A stretch of DNA of 64,000 bases from Versatilivorator sp963663845 (lineage in GTDB: Bacteria > Acidobacteriota > Terriglobia > Versatilivoradales > Versatilivoraceae), in contig OY760650.2 of the NCBI GenBank assembly GCA_963663845.2, forward strand, positions 1,302,001-1,366,000. The letters run 5' to 3'. Positions within the stretch are counted from its first letter, which is position 1; each line of letters opens with the position of its first letter. Shown piece after piece: positions 37,601 through 45,000 of this stretch. Under the pieces are notes generated by a model that saw only the letters and a program-made list of their open reading frames with translations, did not search any database and was not told where the DNA came from. Both the position numbers and the translations under genes were made by a program.

Positions 37601-38356
37601 CTACCGCATCACGGCTCGCCGGGCTTGTTGGCGAAACCGCTCCGATCTCGATCGCTCAAGCAGCGATGGGGCTGCCGCCCCGATGCCGTTGTGCTCGAAC
37701 GCCGGCAAGATCAAGGGTTTCGAAGTCACTGGGAGACTCTCTCTCACCGAAGAAGAAGCGTCCTGCTTCGGGCTTCGACTCTGCTCCCTGTCCGTGGGTT
37801 TGGGCTGCCCTTCGCCAGGGGAATCGGGTACGACCTCTATGAGGGTGACGTTCTTTGAACGCCGACGCAAATTCATCAACACGGCAGCGAACGCGCCACT
37901 TGCGATACCTGGGCCAATTGCAGCAGCGTTCAACACCCAAAGATCCTTGCCCCCGACTCCGTGGGGTCTTACTGCGACCGAAATCCAGGCGCCTCCCACA
38001 AAAGCGCCCAAGGCGGCTCCAATGGTCAGCGCAGTGTGTTTCACCACGTTCTTGTTGAGGTCTCGGACCTCGATCCCGGAAACGGCTGCTCTCGGAATCT
38101 GCATCGTTCCCTTGGGGTAAGCCGCCGGGTTGCCGGTCTTCTTCACCTTGATGGTGAGTGAGGTCGCCTCGACCTTCCCGACCCGCCCCTCCACCCTCGT
38201 GCCGTCGGCCAGTTGGAGTGCAACTTTTTTGCCGCCGATCAGCTTCCCCAGTTCACCCCACCGGACCTGCAGGAGTTTTTCCGGTGCCGATCCCAGCAAG
38301 CTTCCGTTAATCATCACAAACACCGCCAGGACGCTGAGACTTCGCCGTAGCTTCAT
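37601..38356 (-). CDS. Tandem-array secreted protein, copy 8 (shortened by a nonsense codon)
   Basis: A 251-residue product ending in RRAVMR, where all other copies continue for about 23 residues. The stop at 37601-37603 is TAG in place of the CAG (Gln) codon found in the others. Reading through it would restore a normal tail (GVPLHLSGLSER...) to a TGA at 37532-37534 and a full length of 274. The N-terminal half (VEGRVGKVEATSLTIKVKK) is of the copy 3/4 type, whereas from the YPKG site onward (MQIPRAAVSGIEVRD, TALTIGAALGAFVGG, KNVTLIEVVPDS) it is of the copy 7 type. This is a clear within-gene switch of type. Confidence 0.75.
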   Translation of the reverse strand: MKLRRSLSVLAVFVMINGSLLGSAPEKLLQVRWGELGKLIGGKKVALQLADGTRVEGRVGKVEATSLTIKVKKTGNPAAYPKGTMQIPRAAVSGIEVRDLNKNVVKHTALTIGAALGAFVGGAWISVAVRPHGVGGKDLWVLNAAAIGPGIASGAFAAVLMNLRRRSKNVTLIEVVPDSPGEGQPKPTDREQSRSPKQDASSSVRESLPVTSKPLILPAFEHNGIGAAAPSLLERSRSERFRQQARRAVMR

Positions 38357-38427
38357 GTCATGACTCTCCGAGGTGGTTCCCCAAACAGCTTCAGGTCCGT
38401 GCGCGTGGCCCAGCAGGTTGCCGCTTC

Positions 38428-39252
38428 TCAATCCTCGGCGTGCCTCGCAACTGGAAGCTGCCTTTCCGGCAGAGCTGACAGGTGCAAGGGAACGCCCTGC
38501 CGCATCACGGCTCGCCGGGCTTGTTGGCGAAGCCGCTCCGATCTCGATTGTTCAACGAGCGATGGGGCTACTGCCCCGATGCCGTTGTGTTTGAACGCCG
38601 GCAAGACCAAGGGTTGCGAAGTTACTGAGAGACTGTCTCCCACCAATGCGGAAGTGTCCTGCTTCGCGCTTGAACTCTGGTTGTTGTTTGTGGGTTTCGG
38701 CTGCCCTTCAGCGGGAGGGTCGGGCAAGATTTCGATGAGGGTGATGCGCTTGGGAGTGATGCCCTTGGGACCAAGGGCTCTGTAGGTCAACACGGCAACC
38801 CCGGTGGCGGCTCCGAACTGCAGTGCGTAGATTCCACCGGGCACCGAGCCGTCGAATCTTTCGCTTGCGTACACAATTAACGTACTCCCAACCAGAGTGG
38901 CAACGAATGCTCCCACGGCCCAGCCAATCCGTCTTGCCTCCCTCGCTGGCTTGGCTTTTTTGGAGCTGCGGACCTCGATTCGAGAGACGGCTTCTCTCGC
39001 AATCTCACTCTGTCCCTTAGGGTAATCGGGACTACTCTTGACCCATAAGACGATCGACGCCTCCGTCACCCTTCTGACTCGCCCCTTCACCCGTGCACCC
39101 TTGGCCAGTTGGAGTGCAACTTTCTTGCCACTGATCAACTTCCCCAGTTCCCCCCACCGAACCTGCAGGAGTTTTTCCGGTTCCGATCCCAGCAGGGTTC
39201 CGTTCATCATCAGAAACACCGCCAGAACGCTGAGACTTCGCCGCAGCTTCAT
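38428..39252 (-). CDS. Tandem-array secreted protein, copy 9 (first in the series)
   Basis: A 274-residue paralogue and the first copy after the carboxypeptidase-regulatory-domain gene, whose stop is 27 bases upstream. Its core (VRRVTEASIVLWVKSSPDYPKG, IAREAVSRIEVRSSKKAKP) is nearly identical to copy 1, the farthest unit. Its C-terminal part (TSQPLVLPAFKHNGIG) instead matches copy 7. Standard leader and signal peptide. As first copy in the probable operon it may be the best expressed, but no promoter was seen directly in front of it. Confidence 0.8.
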   Translation of the reverse strand: MKLRRSLSVLAVFLMMNGTLLGSEPEKLLQVRWGELGKLISGKKVALQLAKGARVKGRVRRVTEASIVLWVKSSPDYPKGQSEIAREAVSRIEVRSSKKAKPAREARRIGWAVGAFVATLVGSTLIVYASERFDGSVPGGIYALQFGAATGVAVLTYRALGPKGITPKRITLIEILPDPPAEGQPKPTNNNQSSSAKQDTSALVGDSLSVTSQPLVLPAFKHNGIGAVAPSLVEQSRSERLRQQARRAVMRQGVPLHLSALPERQLPVARHAED

Positions 39253-39279
39253 GTCATGACCCTCCGATCGGGTTTCGCT

Positions 39280-40209
39280 TCAATCGACAATCAGATCGAG
39301 CGTGTACTCATCCCCCGGTGAACCCTCTTCCGACAAGACCCGTTCCTTCTTGACGGGCGTCTTGCCCGGTACATAAACGATCACCGCCGCTGTTCCGGCC
39401 GGCAGGCCCTTGAACGCGTAGGCCCCGTCGGGACCGGTGACGGTGCGCTGGTTCAGCAAACGCGCATGGAGCCGGGAAAGCCCCGCGGCGGCGGCAGTCT
39501 CCGAGCCCGGCAACAGGCGCAGCCTGACCGCGGCCCCACGGTGCGGATTGGCAGCCGAATCGGTGACGGCTCCTTCTACGACGAATCCGATCTGCCCTAC
39601 AGTTACCAGGACGCCCGACTTCTGGTCGCCGTCCAGAGTCAAGGAACGGGTGGCCCCCGGGAGCCGCTCGGCCGTGGCGGCCTCCACCACAAAGCCCTTG
39701 CCACGCGCGACGACCGGCAGGGTAAAGTAGCCGAAATCGTCGGCCTGAATGCCGCCCACCTCGTCGTGAAAAAAGTGCCTGCGCAGCTCGCCGGGGTAGC
39801 GCACCTGAATCGTCGCTCCTCCAACCCCGTTTCCCTTCTCGTCGACCACGCGGCCCGTGACCGACCCGGCGGGCCGTAGACGAAAATTGAGGTTGAGTTC
39901 GGCAACGGTCCCCGTGGTGTTGAGCGCAACTTCCGAAGAGGCGTGGCCCTCGGCCTTGGCCACCAGGAGTTGGTCGGCGGTTCGGTCCGTGTCGAACGAG
40001 AACGCCCCCTGACCGTCGGTGTGGTAACTCCGAATCGCGACCGCGCTTCCGCCCCGAATCAGGATCAGGTCTCCCTGTAAGGCGGTTCCTCTGACGGAGG
40101 CAATGGTCCCCTTCACCGTCACCTGCGCCTTGGCTGCGGGGACAAATTGCAGAGCAAGCACAACGCCCAGGCACAGAAGCACAAAGAGCTTCATTCTCAT
40201 CGTGTTCAT
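39280..40209 (-). CDS. Secreted carboxypeptidase-regulatory-like domain protein
   Basis: A 309-residue exported protein with a signal peptide (residues 5-28, ending AKA). The mature part contains two or three beta-sandwich modules of the CarboxypepD_reg type: an N-terminal one (GTIASVRGTALQGDLILIRGG), one with GSVTGRVVDEKGNGVGGATIQVRY, and a C-terminal one (VTGPDGAYAFKGLPAGTAAVIVY). These prealbumin-like modules occur in many cell-surface and TonB-related proteins of Acidobacteriota and Bacteroidota. The ATG at 40209 has an excellent AAGGAGGTGACTT ribosome site. It is the last gene before the nine-copy array and closely spaced to both neighbours. Confidence 0.82.
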   Translation of the reverse strand: MNTMRMKLFVLLCLGVVLALQFVPAAKAQVTVKGTIASVRGTALQGDLILIRGGSAVAIRSYHTDGQGAFSFDTDRTADQLLVAKAEGHASSEVALNTTGTVAELNLNFRLRPAGSVTGRVVDEKGNGVGGATIQVRYPGELRRHFFHDEVGGIQADDFGYFTLPVVARGKGFVVEAATAERLPGATRSLTLDGDQKSGVLVTVGQIGFVVEGAVTDSAANPHRGAAVRLRLLPGSETAAAAGLSRLHARLLNQRTVTGPDGAYAFKGLPAGTAAVIVYVPGKTPVKKERVLSEEGSPGDEYTLDLIVD

Positions 40210-40235
40210 AAGTCACCTCCTTTATGTGTCGGCCC

Positions 40236-41024
40236 TCACTTGCAGTCGTAAATAGGGTCGTTTATCGCCAGCCGGGCACACGCGCCAAAACGGTCCACGA
40301 ACCGGCCAGATTCCACTTTGGTAGCCGCCCTTGCATTGACCCGAGCCGGCGTTGGCGGCGAATCGTAGCGGTTGGGCGACACCCAGGATGAAGTGGCTGA
40401 GTCGCAGGACATGGCCGTGCAGGTCAGGCTGACGGTGACCGAGGGGAAATACATGCTTTGAACGAGTTCGTCATCGTCATTTTTGTCAAGCTCGTACAAG
40501 GTCATCCAATTGCTGTTGGTGAAACTGGAAAGTCTGGCGCAGCCTCCGGCGTCACAAATCCCGTCAGCGTTGGAGTCGGTCGGACAACTGGTGTTCATCC
40601 AGATTTCGGTGGCCCCGTGGGTGTTGTCGCCAAGGGGTGACACCTGTTGCGTGCAGCCGTTGCTGTTGTACAAGGTGCAGTTGGGAGGCGCCCATTTAGG
40701 CCATGTCGTGCAGCTATTCCACTGATACCAGGGGGCCTTGCAATGCTGTTTACAATTTCCATCGTTATCGCAGGCCCAGTGGGTTTTACACCACCCCTGG
40801 AACTGGTGGCCGTCGACCTTGTGCCCGACGTTCGAGGTCACGCCCCAGTTGCCAAAGGGTGCCGAGTGTATCCCACTACATTCAGTATAGACCTGCTCTA
40901 TGACTTTTCTGTTCTTGTTCCAGCCGGAGTACCTGATTTTGCACCACCCCTGCGCCGCCATGTCGGCGGCCAAGACTCCCAGCAGAACCGCGGACACCCC
41001 AATGGCCATCCATACGCGTTTCAT
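40236..41024 (-). CDS. Cysteine-rich secreted protein of unknown family
   Basis: A 262-residue exported protein. The signal peptide spans residues 1-25 (KRVWMAIGVSAVLLGVLAADM). The mature part has about 16 cysteines and many Trp and Asn residues, with segments GWCKIRYSGWNKNRK, FGNWGVTSNVGHKVDGHQF, CDNDGNCKQHC and CPTDSNADGICDAGGC. The last of these resembles a calcium-binding thrombospondin-3-like loop. I know no named family. The ATG at 41024 follows AAAGGAGGGAGAG. It lies 54 bases downstream of a DsbA-like thioredoxin gene, which could form its disulfide bonds. Confidence 0.7.
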   Translation of the reverse strand: MKRVWMAIGVSAVLLGVLAADMAAQGWCKIRYSGWNKNRKVIEQVYTECSGIHSAPFGNWGVTSNVGHKVDGHQFQGWCKTHWACDNDGNCKQHCKAPWYQWNSCTTWPKWAPPNCTLYNSNGCTQQVSPLGDNTHGATEIWMNTSCPTDSNADGICDAGGCARLSSFTNSNWMTLYELDKNDDDELVQSMYFPSVTVSLTCTAMSCDSATSSWVSPNRYDSPPTPARVNARAATKVESGRFVDRFGACARLAINDPIYDCK

Positions 41025-41078
41025 CTCTCCCTCCTTTCCGGCCAAGGCCACAAGCAAGACCACTGACTGAGAGACCGG

Positions 41079-42206
41079 TCATTCACCGGTCTGCTGAGTT
41101 TGCAATGCCAACAACGCTTCAACTTCCGATTCGAGCTGCGATGGGGACTGCAGCCGCCGGCCGTTGACGAACAGCGTGGGTGTCCCCATGACACCGGCGC
41201 GGCCGGCGAGGGAGCGATCGGCTTGCACGGCCGCGCCCGAACTCTCGTCCCGTAAACAGGCTTCGAACGGCCCCAGTTCCAGGCCGAGTTCCTCGGCGAC
41301 CGACACCACCCCTCGAGGGCTCATGTCCTGACCTTCTCTGTACAATGCGTCGTGAAATTCCCAGAAGCGCCCTTGCCTGTCGGCGCAGACCGCCGCCTTC
41401 GAGGCCCCGAAGGCGTGTCGATGCCGGTCCAGGGGAAAGTGCTTGTAGACCCGCCGCACCTCGTTGGGCCACCGCTCCAGGACCTTCTGGAGGACCGGCT
41501 GCAGCTTTCGGCAAAAGGGGCACTCGAAGTCGCTGAACTCCACAATGGTGACTCGAGCCTCCGGCGGACCCAGGGAGGGGCCTGCCTGGGGCTGCAAGTC
41601 GATGTCGGCTGGGGACCCTTCAAGCAGGAAGTTCCGCACCTTGGCCGACCCGCGGAGCTTCGAAAGCAGTTGCTTCAAGGCATCCGCCCGGCGGTTGTCC
41701 TCCAGCGCCCGCCGGATTCGATACTTGGCTTCGGATTCCAGCACGGCCGGGAAACGGTGCTTGCTCTTCTCATAGGCTGCGTCCACCTCACCCTCGGAAA
41801 CCGTGACGCTCTCCACCTTGACCTTGAGGAAGCCGTTGGCGTCCAGGCCTTCGACTCGCGCCGCCTGCCGCAACAGCAGGTTGTTGATCAGTTGGTCGAG
41901 CATCGACCGCTTGATTTGCTCCAACTGTTGGTTCATTTGCTCGACTTCGTTTTGAACGGCCTCCTCAAGCTGCTCCGTCGTGATCGCCTCCCCGTTGACG
42001 TGGGCTGCGATTCCGTCGCGAGGCGGTCCCTCCCGGGCTTCAGCCGGCTGCACCGCCAGCAGTGACAACCAGCCGACAGCGGCTGCCGCTACGATCCATT
42101 GCGCCGGTTTCCGGCAGTTCGCCATGGCGCGACTACCCCGGCTTCCGTTTCCGAAGAAGTGGTGGGGCGGCGGAATGGCGGCCGCCAGAGGTGCATCGCT
42201 CTTCAT
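41079..42206 (-). CDS. DsbA-like thioredoxin with SurA/PpiC-type N-terminus
   Basis: A 375-residue exported protein. A hydrophobic signal lies after a basic stretch at about residues 35-58 (WIVAAAAVGWLSLLAVQPAEA). A helical region like the SurA/PpiC chaperone N-terminus follows (VNGEAITTEQLEEAVQNEVEQ, LDQLINNLLLRQAARVEGLD), and then a DsbA/Thioredoxin_4 domain with the redox motif C229-P-F-C232 and the cis-Pro region GTPTLFVNG. The ATG at 42206 has a strong GGGAGGAACGTC ribosome site; an inner ATG at 42125 has none. It probably oxidises or isomerises disulfides in the periplasm, and the neighbouring cysteine-rich protein is an obvious candidate client. Confidence 0.85.
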   Translation of the reverse strand: MKSDAPLAAAIPPPHHFFGNGSRGSRAMANCRKPAQWIVAAAAVGWLSLLAVQPAEAREGPPRDGIAAHVNGEAITTEQLEEAVQNEVEQMNQQLEQIKRSMLDQLINNLLLRQAARVEGLDANGFLKVKVESVTVSEGEVDAAYEKSKHRFPAVLESEAKYRIRRALEDNRRADALKQLLSKLRGSAKVRNFLLEGSPADIDLQPQAGPSLGPPEARVTIVEFSDFECPFCRKLQPVLQKVLERWPNEVRRVYKHFPLDRHRHAFGASKAAVCADRQGRFWEFHDALYREGQDMSPRGVVSVAEELGLELGPFEACLRDESSGAAVQADRSLAGRAGVMGTPTLFVNGRRLQSPSQLESEVEALLALQTQQTGE

Positions 42207-42304
42207 GACGTTCCTCCCTTCGTTTCCTGTCCGGAGCCTTGCTGCATGATTCCCCTGCGCTCGTTGCCCGGACTCTGCTCCGGGCCCGGTTTTCGCCTTC
42301 TACC

Positions 42305-42336
42305 CCTATAAACAATCGAAACGGCAGTTGGTCACA
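42305..42336 (-). promoter_or_regulatory. Candidate ECF-type promoter before the DsbA-like gene
   Basis: In the 152-base gap after the sigma factor gene, TGTGACC (forward 42330-42336) is followed after 19 bases by TATAGG (forward 42305-42310), reading leftwards. An A-run lies just upstream of the first box. The GTGACC core is similar in style to some ECF -35 elements, but I have no direct evidence. Confidence 0.3.
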
Positions 42337-42358
42337 ACTTTTTTTTCAAGGGGTGGGT

Positions 42359-42949
42359 TCAGGACCGTGGGGAGTCTTTGGGAGACAGCGCCCGACGGCG
42401 GGCGTCGAGGCGGCCCTGGAGCAGGCGGACGGCGCGGTTCAGGCGGGTGGAAACACTCGATCGGGAGATATGAAGACGTTTGGCGGTCTCACCGGTGGTG
42501 AGGCCCTGGTTCAGGCGCAAGTCGACGATTTCTCGGTAGGTGTCCGGCAGCATCGGGATCATTGCCGCCAATAAGGCCAGCAGTTCCCTTTCCTGAGCGA
42601 GCGCTTCCGGACCGGGGCGAAAATCGACTTCTTCGCGAGAAGCCACTTCGCCGCGCCGCTCCCGCTGGCTGCGGACGTTCCGGGCAGTGTTGGCAACGAT
42701 CGTGTGCACCCAGGGGCAGGCCTTGGGCCCTTCAAAGCGGGCATGCTTGACGGACTGGAGGATCCTGATCCAGCTCTCCTGAAGCACGTCTTCGGCCAGG
42801 CCGTCGTCGCCGGCAATGCGCCGGGCCACGGGCAAGAAGCGCCGGGAGCAGCAGACGATCCAGGCTTCGGGGTCTCTTTCCAGGAGGGCGCAGTCCCGGG
42901 CGGCTCGCTTGAGCTTCGGGGTGGGAAGAATGTGGAAATCGTCGGGCAT
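42359..42949 (-). CDS. ECF-family RNA polymerase sigma factor
   Basis: A 196-residue sigma factor. Region 2 is visible (GLAEDVLQESWIRILQSV, then CPWVHTIVANTARNVRSQ), followed by an acidic linker and region 4 with a helix-turn-helix (LPDTYREIVDLRLNQGLTTGETAKRLHISRSSVSTRLNRA). Length and the lack of regions 1 and 3 match the extracytoplasmic-function group. I chose the ATG at 42949; a GTG at 42994 is possible but adds unconserved residues. No anti-sigma gene is adjacent. Its position directly upstream of the DsbA-like gene and the secreted-protein array in the same direction suggests it controls that module. Confidence 0.9.
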   Translation of the reverse strand: MPDDFHILPTPKLKRAARDCALLERDPEAWIVCCSRRFLPVARRIAGDDGLAEDVLQESWIRILQSVKHARFEGPKACPWVHTIVANTARNVRSQRERRGEVASREEVDFRPGPEALAQERELLALLAAMIPMLPDTYREIVDLRLNQGLTTGETAKRLHISRSSVSTRLNRAVRLLQGRLDARRRALSPKDSPRS

Positions 42950-43383
42950 CAGGTCTTGCTCTTGCCGCCGGCAGGGTTCACGGGGACCAGCCACGCCCCG
43001 CAGGAGAAAAAAACTTTGGTCGCTCCAAATTTCCGTCTGACAAAGCGATGATGGCTTTCTCCGTCAACTCAGGAAGCGGAATCGATGTCTTCCATGCGCG
43101 TCGTTGAGGACGTATTATACAAAAATAACGTGTATTTATCGTGAACATTCACGTCTTTATTGTGTTTATTGTGACTTCGTGGTCCGACGGGTCGAGGTGT
43201 TGGGTGGGGTTGGGCGGGACTCGAAACCGGCTTCCCCATCGAGCCGACAGGGCATTGGGTGGGGTAGGGCGGAGACCGGGGAAACGCAACCTGCCGGACC
43301 AGGCTCGAGGATTCTGGGGGGATCAGAGGGATATCTGCACGAAGATACTGGAAGCGATTACCCGTGCGTTGGAATCTCTTGCG
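42950..43383. other. Upstream region of the sigma factor, with G-rich and palindromic motifs
   Basis: No gene is supported. An AT-rich block at 43110-43165 contains the perfect inverted repeat CGTGAA-CA-TTCACG at 43140-43153. Two G-rich tracts follow on the plus strand: 43202-43218, with four runs of three or more G, and the related 43257-43272. Confidence 0.5.
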
Positions 43384-44214
43384 CTAACGCCGCGGCCACA
43401 CCAGGGCGCCCAGCGGTACTGAGGCCAGGACCGCCCAGACCAGGGCCGCCTCCTCCAGTCCCGCCTGTCCCCGGGCGAGCGCCTGCAATCCGGCCAGCAG
43501 GCCCACCGCCATGCCGGCTACAACCCGGGCCGAAGAAAGGGGTTTCCCGGTGGCGTCGGCCACGGACGTCACCCTGCGGGTTCGCCACATCGTCAGGCCG
43601 TAGGCGGCAGCGACGATCAGGAGCGGCCCGGCCGCGGTTGCCGGCAGAGTTTCCGGCATCCACCACGGTCCCTGCCCGTCCAGGGAGAGCCCGGCGGCCA
43701 CCAGGCAGATGCCGGCGAAAATCCAGTGACGGCGAAAACGCTCCTTCATTGAAGCGTCCAGCCCAAAGGCCAGGGCGCCGATCAGTCCCAGTCCGGGATA
43801 GGGACCGGACCAGGTCCCCCAAACGGCAAGCGCCGCCACGAATGCCGAATCGACATTTTGGGCCGGCAGACCGACGCTGCGGTTGACGATGCGCACCAGG
43901 AACTCGGCCGCAAACACGAGCACCAGGCTGGAGGATTCCACGGTCAGGAAAGCGCTGAAGGTCAGCAGCATGCCCAGGAAGGCAAGCCGTTCCAGATCGG
44001 GAGCCAGCTCTCGCGCAAACGACCAGCCGGCCACCGCCGCCGCCGTCCCGAACAGAGCCGATAGCGCGATATCCGACAACCCGCTTCCCCGCCACAGGGC
44101 CATGGCGCCCGCAACGCCGGCGGCCGCCGGCAGCAGGAGCAGGACGGCGCGGTTGGTGGGATAGTGGGGATCGAGGACCCGAGCGATGGAGGTGAGGCGA
44201 TAGAGGAGATTCAC
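43384..44214 (-). CDS. Integral membrane protein, unknown function
   Basis: A 276-residue protein with about nine hydrophobic segments spread along its length (for example AVLLLLPAAAGVAGAMALW and LLTFSAFLTVESSSLVLVFAAEFLV). It has few charged residues outside short loops, and a basic WPRR end. The start is GTG at 44214 with AGGA 6 bases upstream. I do not recognise a family or any catalytic motif. It is separated from the sigma factor by a 434-base gap and is not obviously part of the array module. Confidence 0.6.
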   Translation of the reverse strand: MNLLYRLTSIARVLDPHYPTNRAVLLLLPAAAGVAGAMALWRGSGLSDIALSALFGTAAAVAGWSFARELAPDLERLAFLGMLLTFSAFLTVESSSLVLVFAAEFLVRIVNRSVGLPAQNVDSAFVAALAVWGTWSGPYPGLGLIGALAFGLDASMKERFRRHWIFAGICLVAAGLSLDGQGPWWMPETLPATAAGPLLIVAAAYGLTMWRTRRVTSVADATGKPLSSARVVAGMAVGLLAGLQALARGQAGLEEAALVWAVLASVPLGALVWPRR

Positions 44215-45000
44215 GAGTTCCTGCCGGGCGGGGTCAAGGCGACGCCCACTCTACTTGCAACTTTTGTCTCAATGGAACCGCGCCGCGAGTTTACAATGGC
44301 TTGCCTGTCTTGGTCCGGCACTCGAGGTCGACCCCGTCCGGGCGTGAAGTGTCGGCAGGGATCGGTAGCCTCAATCACTTGAGGAATTGTCCACGAGGGA
44401 CCGACAAGAGTCATCCACAAAGAAAAACGGCGAACCACGAATGGACACGAATGAACACCAATAAACGGATTGATGAGGGAGCCTTTTGCAAGATCCCCAA
44501 TCCGGAATGACATGGAGGCGGCAAAGGGGAAGGGCTGTAGGCTCCGGCATTCACCACAAAAAGCACAAAAGGCACAAAATGAGTTGCTTGATTTCGAGTC
44601 TTGACGATCGGAGGGTTCTTTTTTGTGTTTTTGTGCCTTTTGTGGCCATTCCCAGAAAAGATCCCGCTGTCGAATTTTGCAAACGCTTCGAGGTGTTGAT
44701 AGGGGGGTGTGACAACCGTTACCGAGGGGGCATCTACGAAGGACACGAAGTCATACCGGAGCAACAAAGTTGCAGAAGCACTTGGGCGCCGCTTGTCATT
44801 GAATGAGTTCCATCTGCATTTGTGTCTATTCGTGTCCATTCGTGGTTCGTCTTTTGTTTAAGATCGGCCGATTTCACGCAAATGATACGCACCGCAGGGC
44901 CGGGGGCCGGCTTGTCTGACGCGCCTCTGTTTCACCCTGCATGATCCGTCCCGTCGTATGGGACGACGTCCGGCTAACCAGCTTCGTTCAAGGTCGCCCC
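44215..45000. other. Intergenic region made mostly of nested inverted repeats
   Basis: About 790 bases without a convincing gene. Most of it is a nested palindromic arrangement, described in the next entry. The part before 44420 shows nothing that I can name. Confidence 0.6.
44422..44859. repeat. Nested inverted-repeat element (CACGAAT family)
   Basis: The outer arms are 44422-44460 and 44821-44859, about 39 bases each and mostly complementary, built on CCACGAATGGACACGAAT. The inner arms, 44553-44584 and 44619-44645, are built on CACAAAAGGCACAAAA. Related CACGAAT motifs occur at 18998-19035 and 54190-54215, next to copies of the palindromic-ended element. Confidence 0.72.

Larger units (their letters stand above)
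31259..39252 (-). repeat. Nine-unit tandem gene array with a partial tenth spacer
   Basis: Nine consecutive units with gene starts at 39252, 38356, 37461, 36589, 35710, 34810, 33912, 33019 and 32130, giving spacings of 872-900 bases. Each unit holds one gene and its spacer. The spacer contains CAAACAGCGTCAAG (or a close variant), a GGAGGGTCATGAC ribosome-site block and the MK(L/P)R start. After the last gene, 31259-31303 again matches the spacer (CAAACAGCGTCAAGTTCGT), which suggests that a tenth unit once followed and was lost. The gene ends are much more conserved between units than the middles. Confidence 0.92.

Noticed and set aside
32255..38785. Repeated plus-strand frames opposite the nine array genes
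   Set aside because: They recur only because the array recurs. They have no signal peptide or ribosome site, while the minus-strand frames have both in every unit.
31306..39252. CRISPR or simple tandem repeat interpretation of the array
   Set aside because: The period is about 890 bases and each unit contains a full-length gene; there are no short repeats with unique spacers.
43104..43886. Plus-strand frame over the sigma upstream region and the membrane protein
   Set aside because: It begins in G-rich non-coding DNA and continues antisense to a protein with clear membrane helices.
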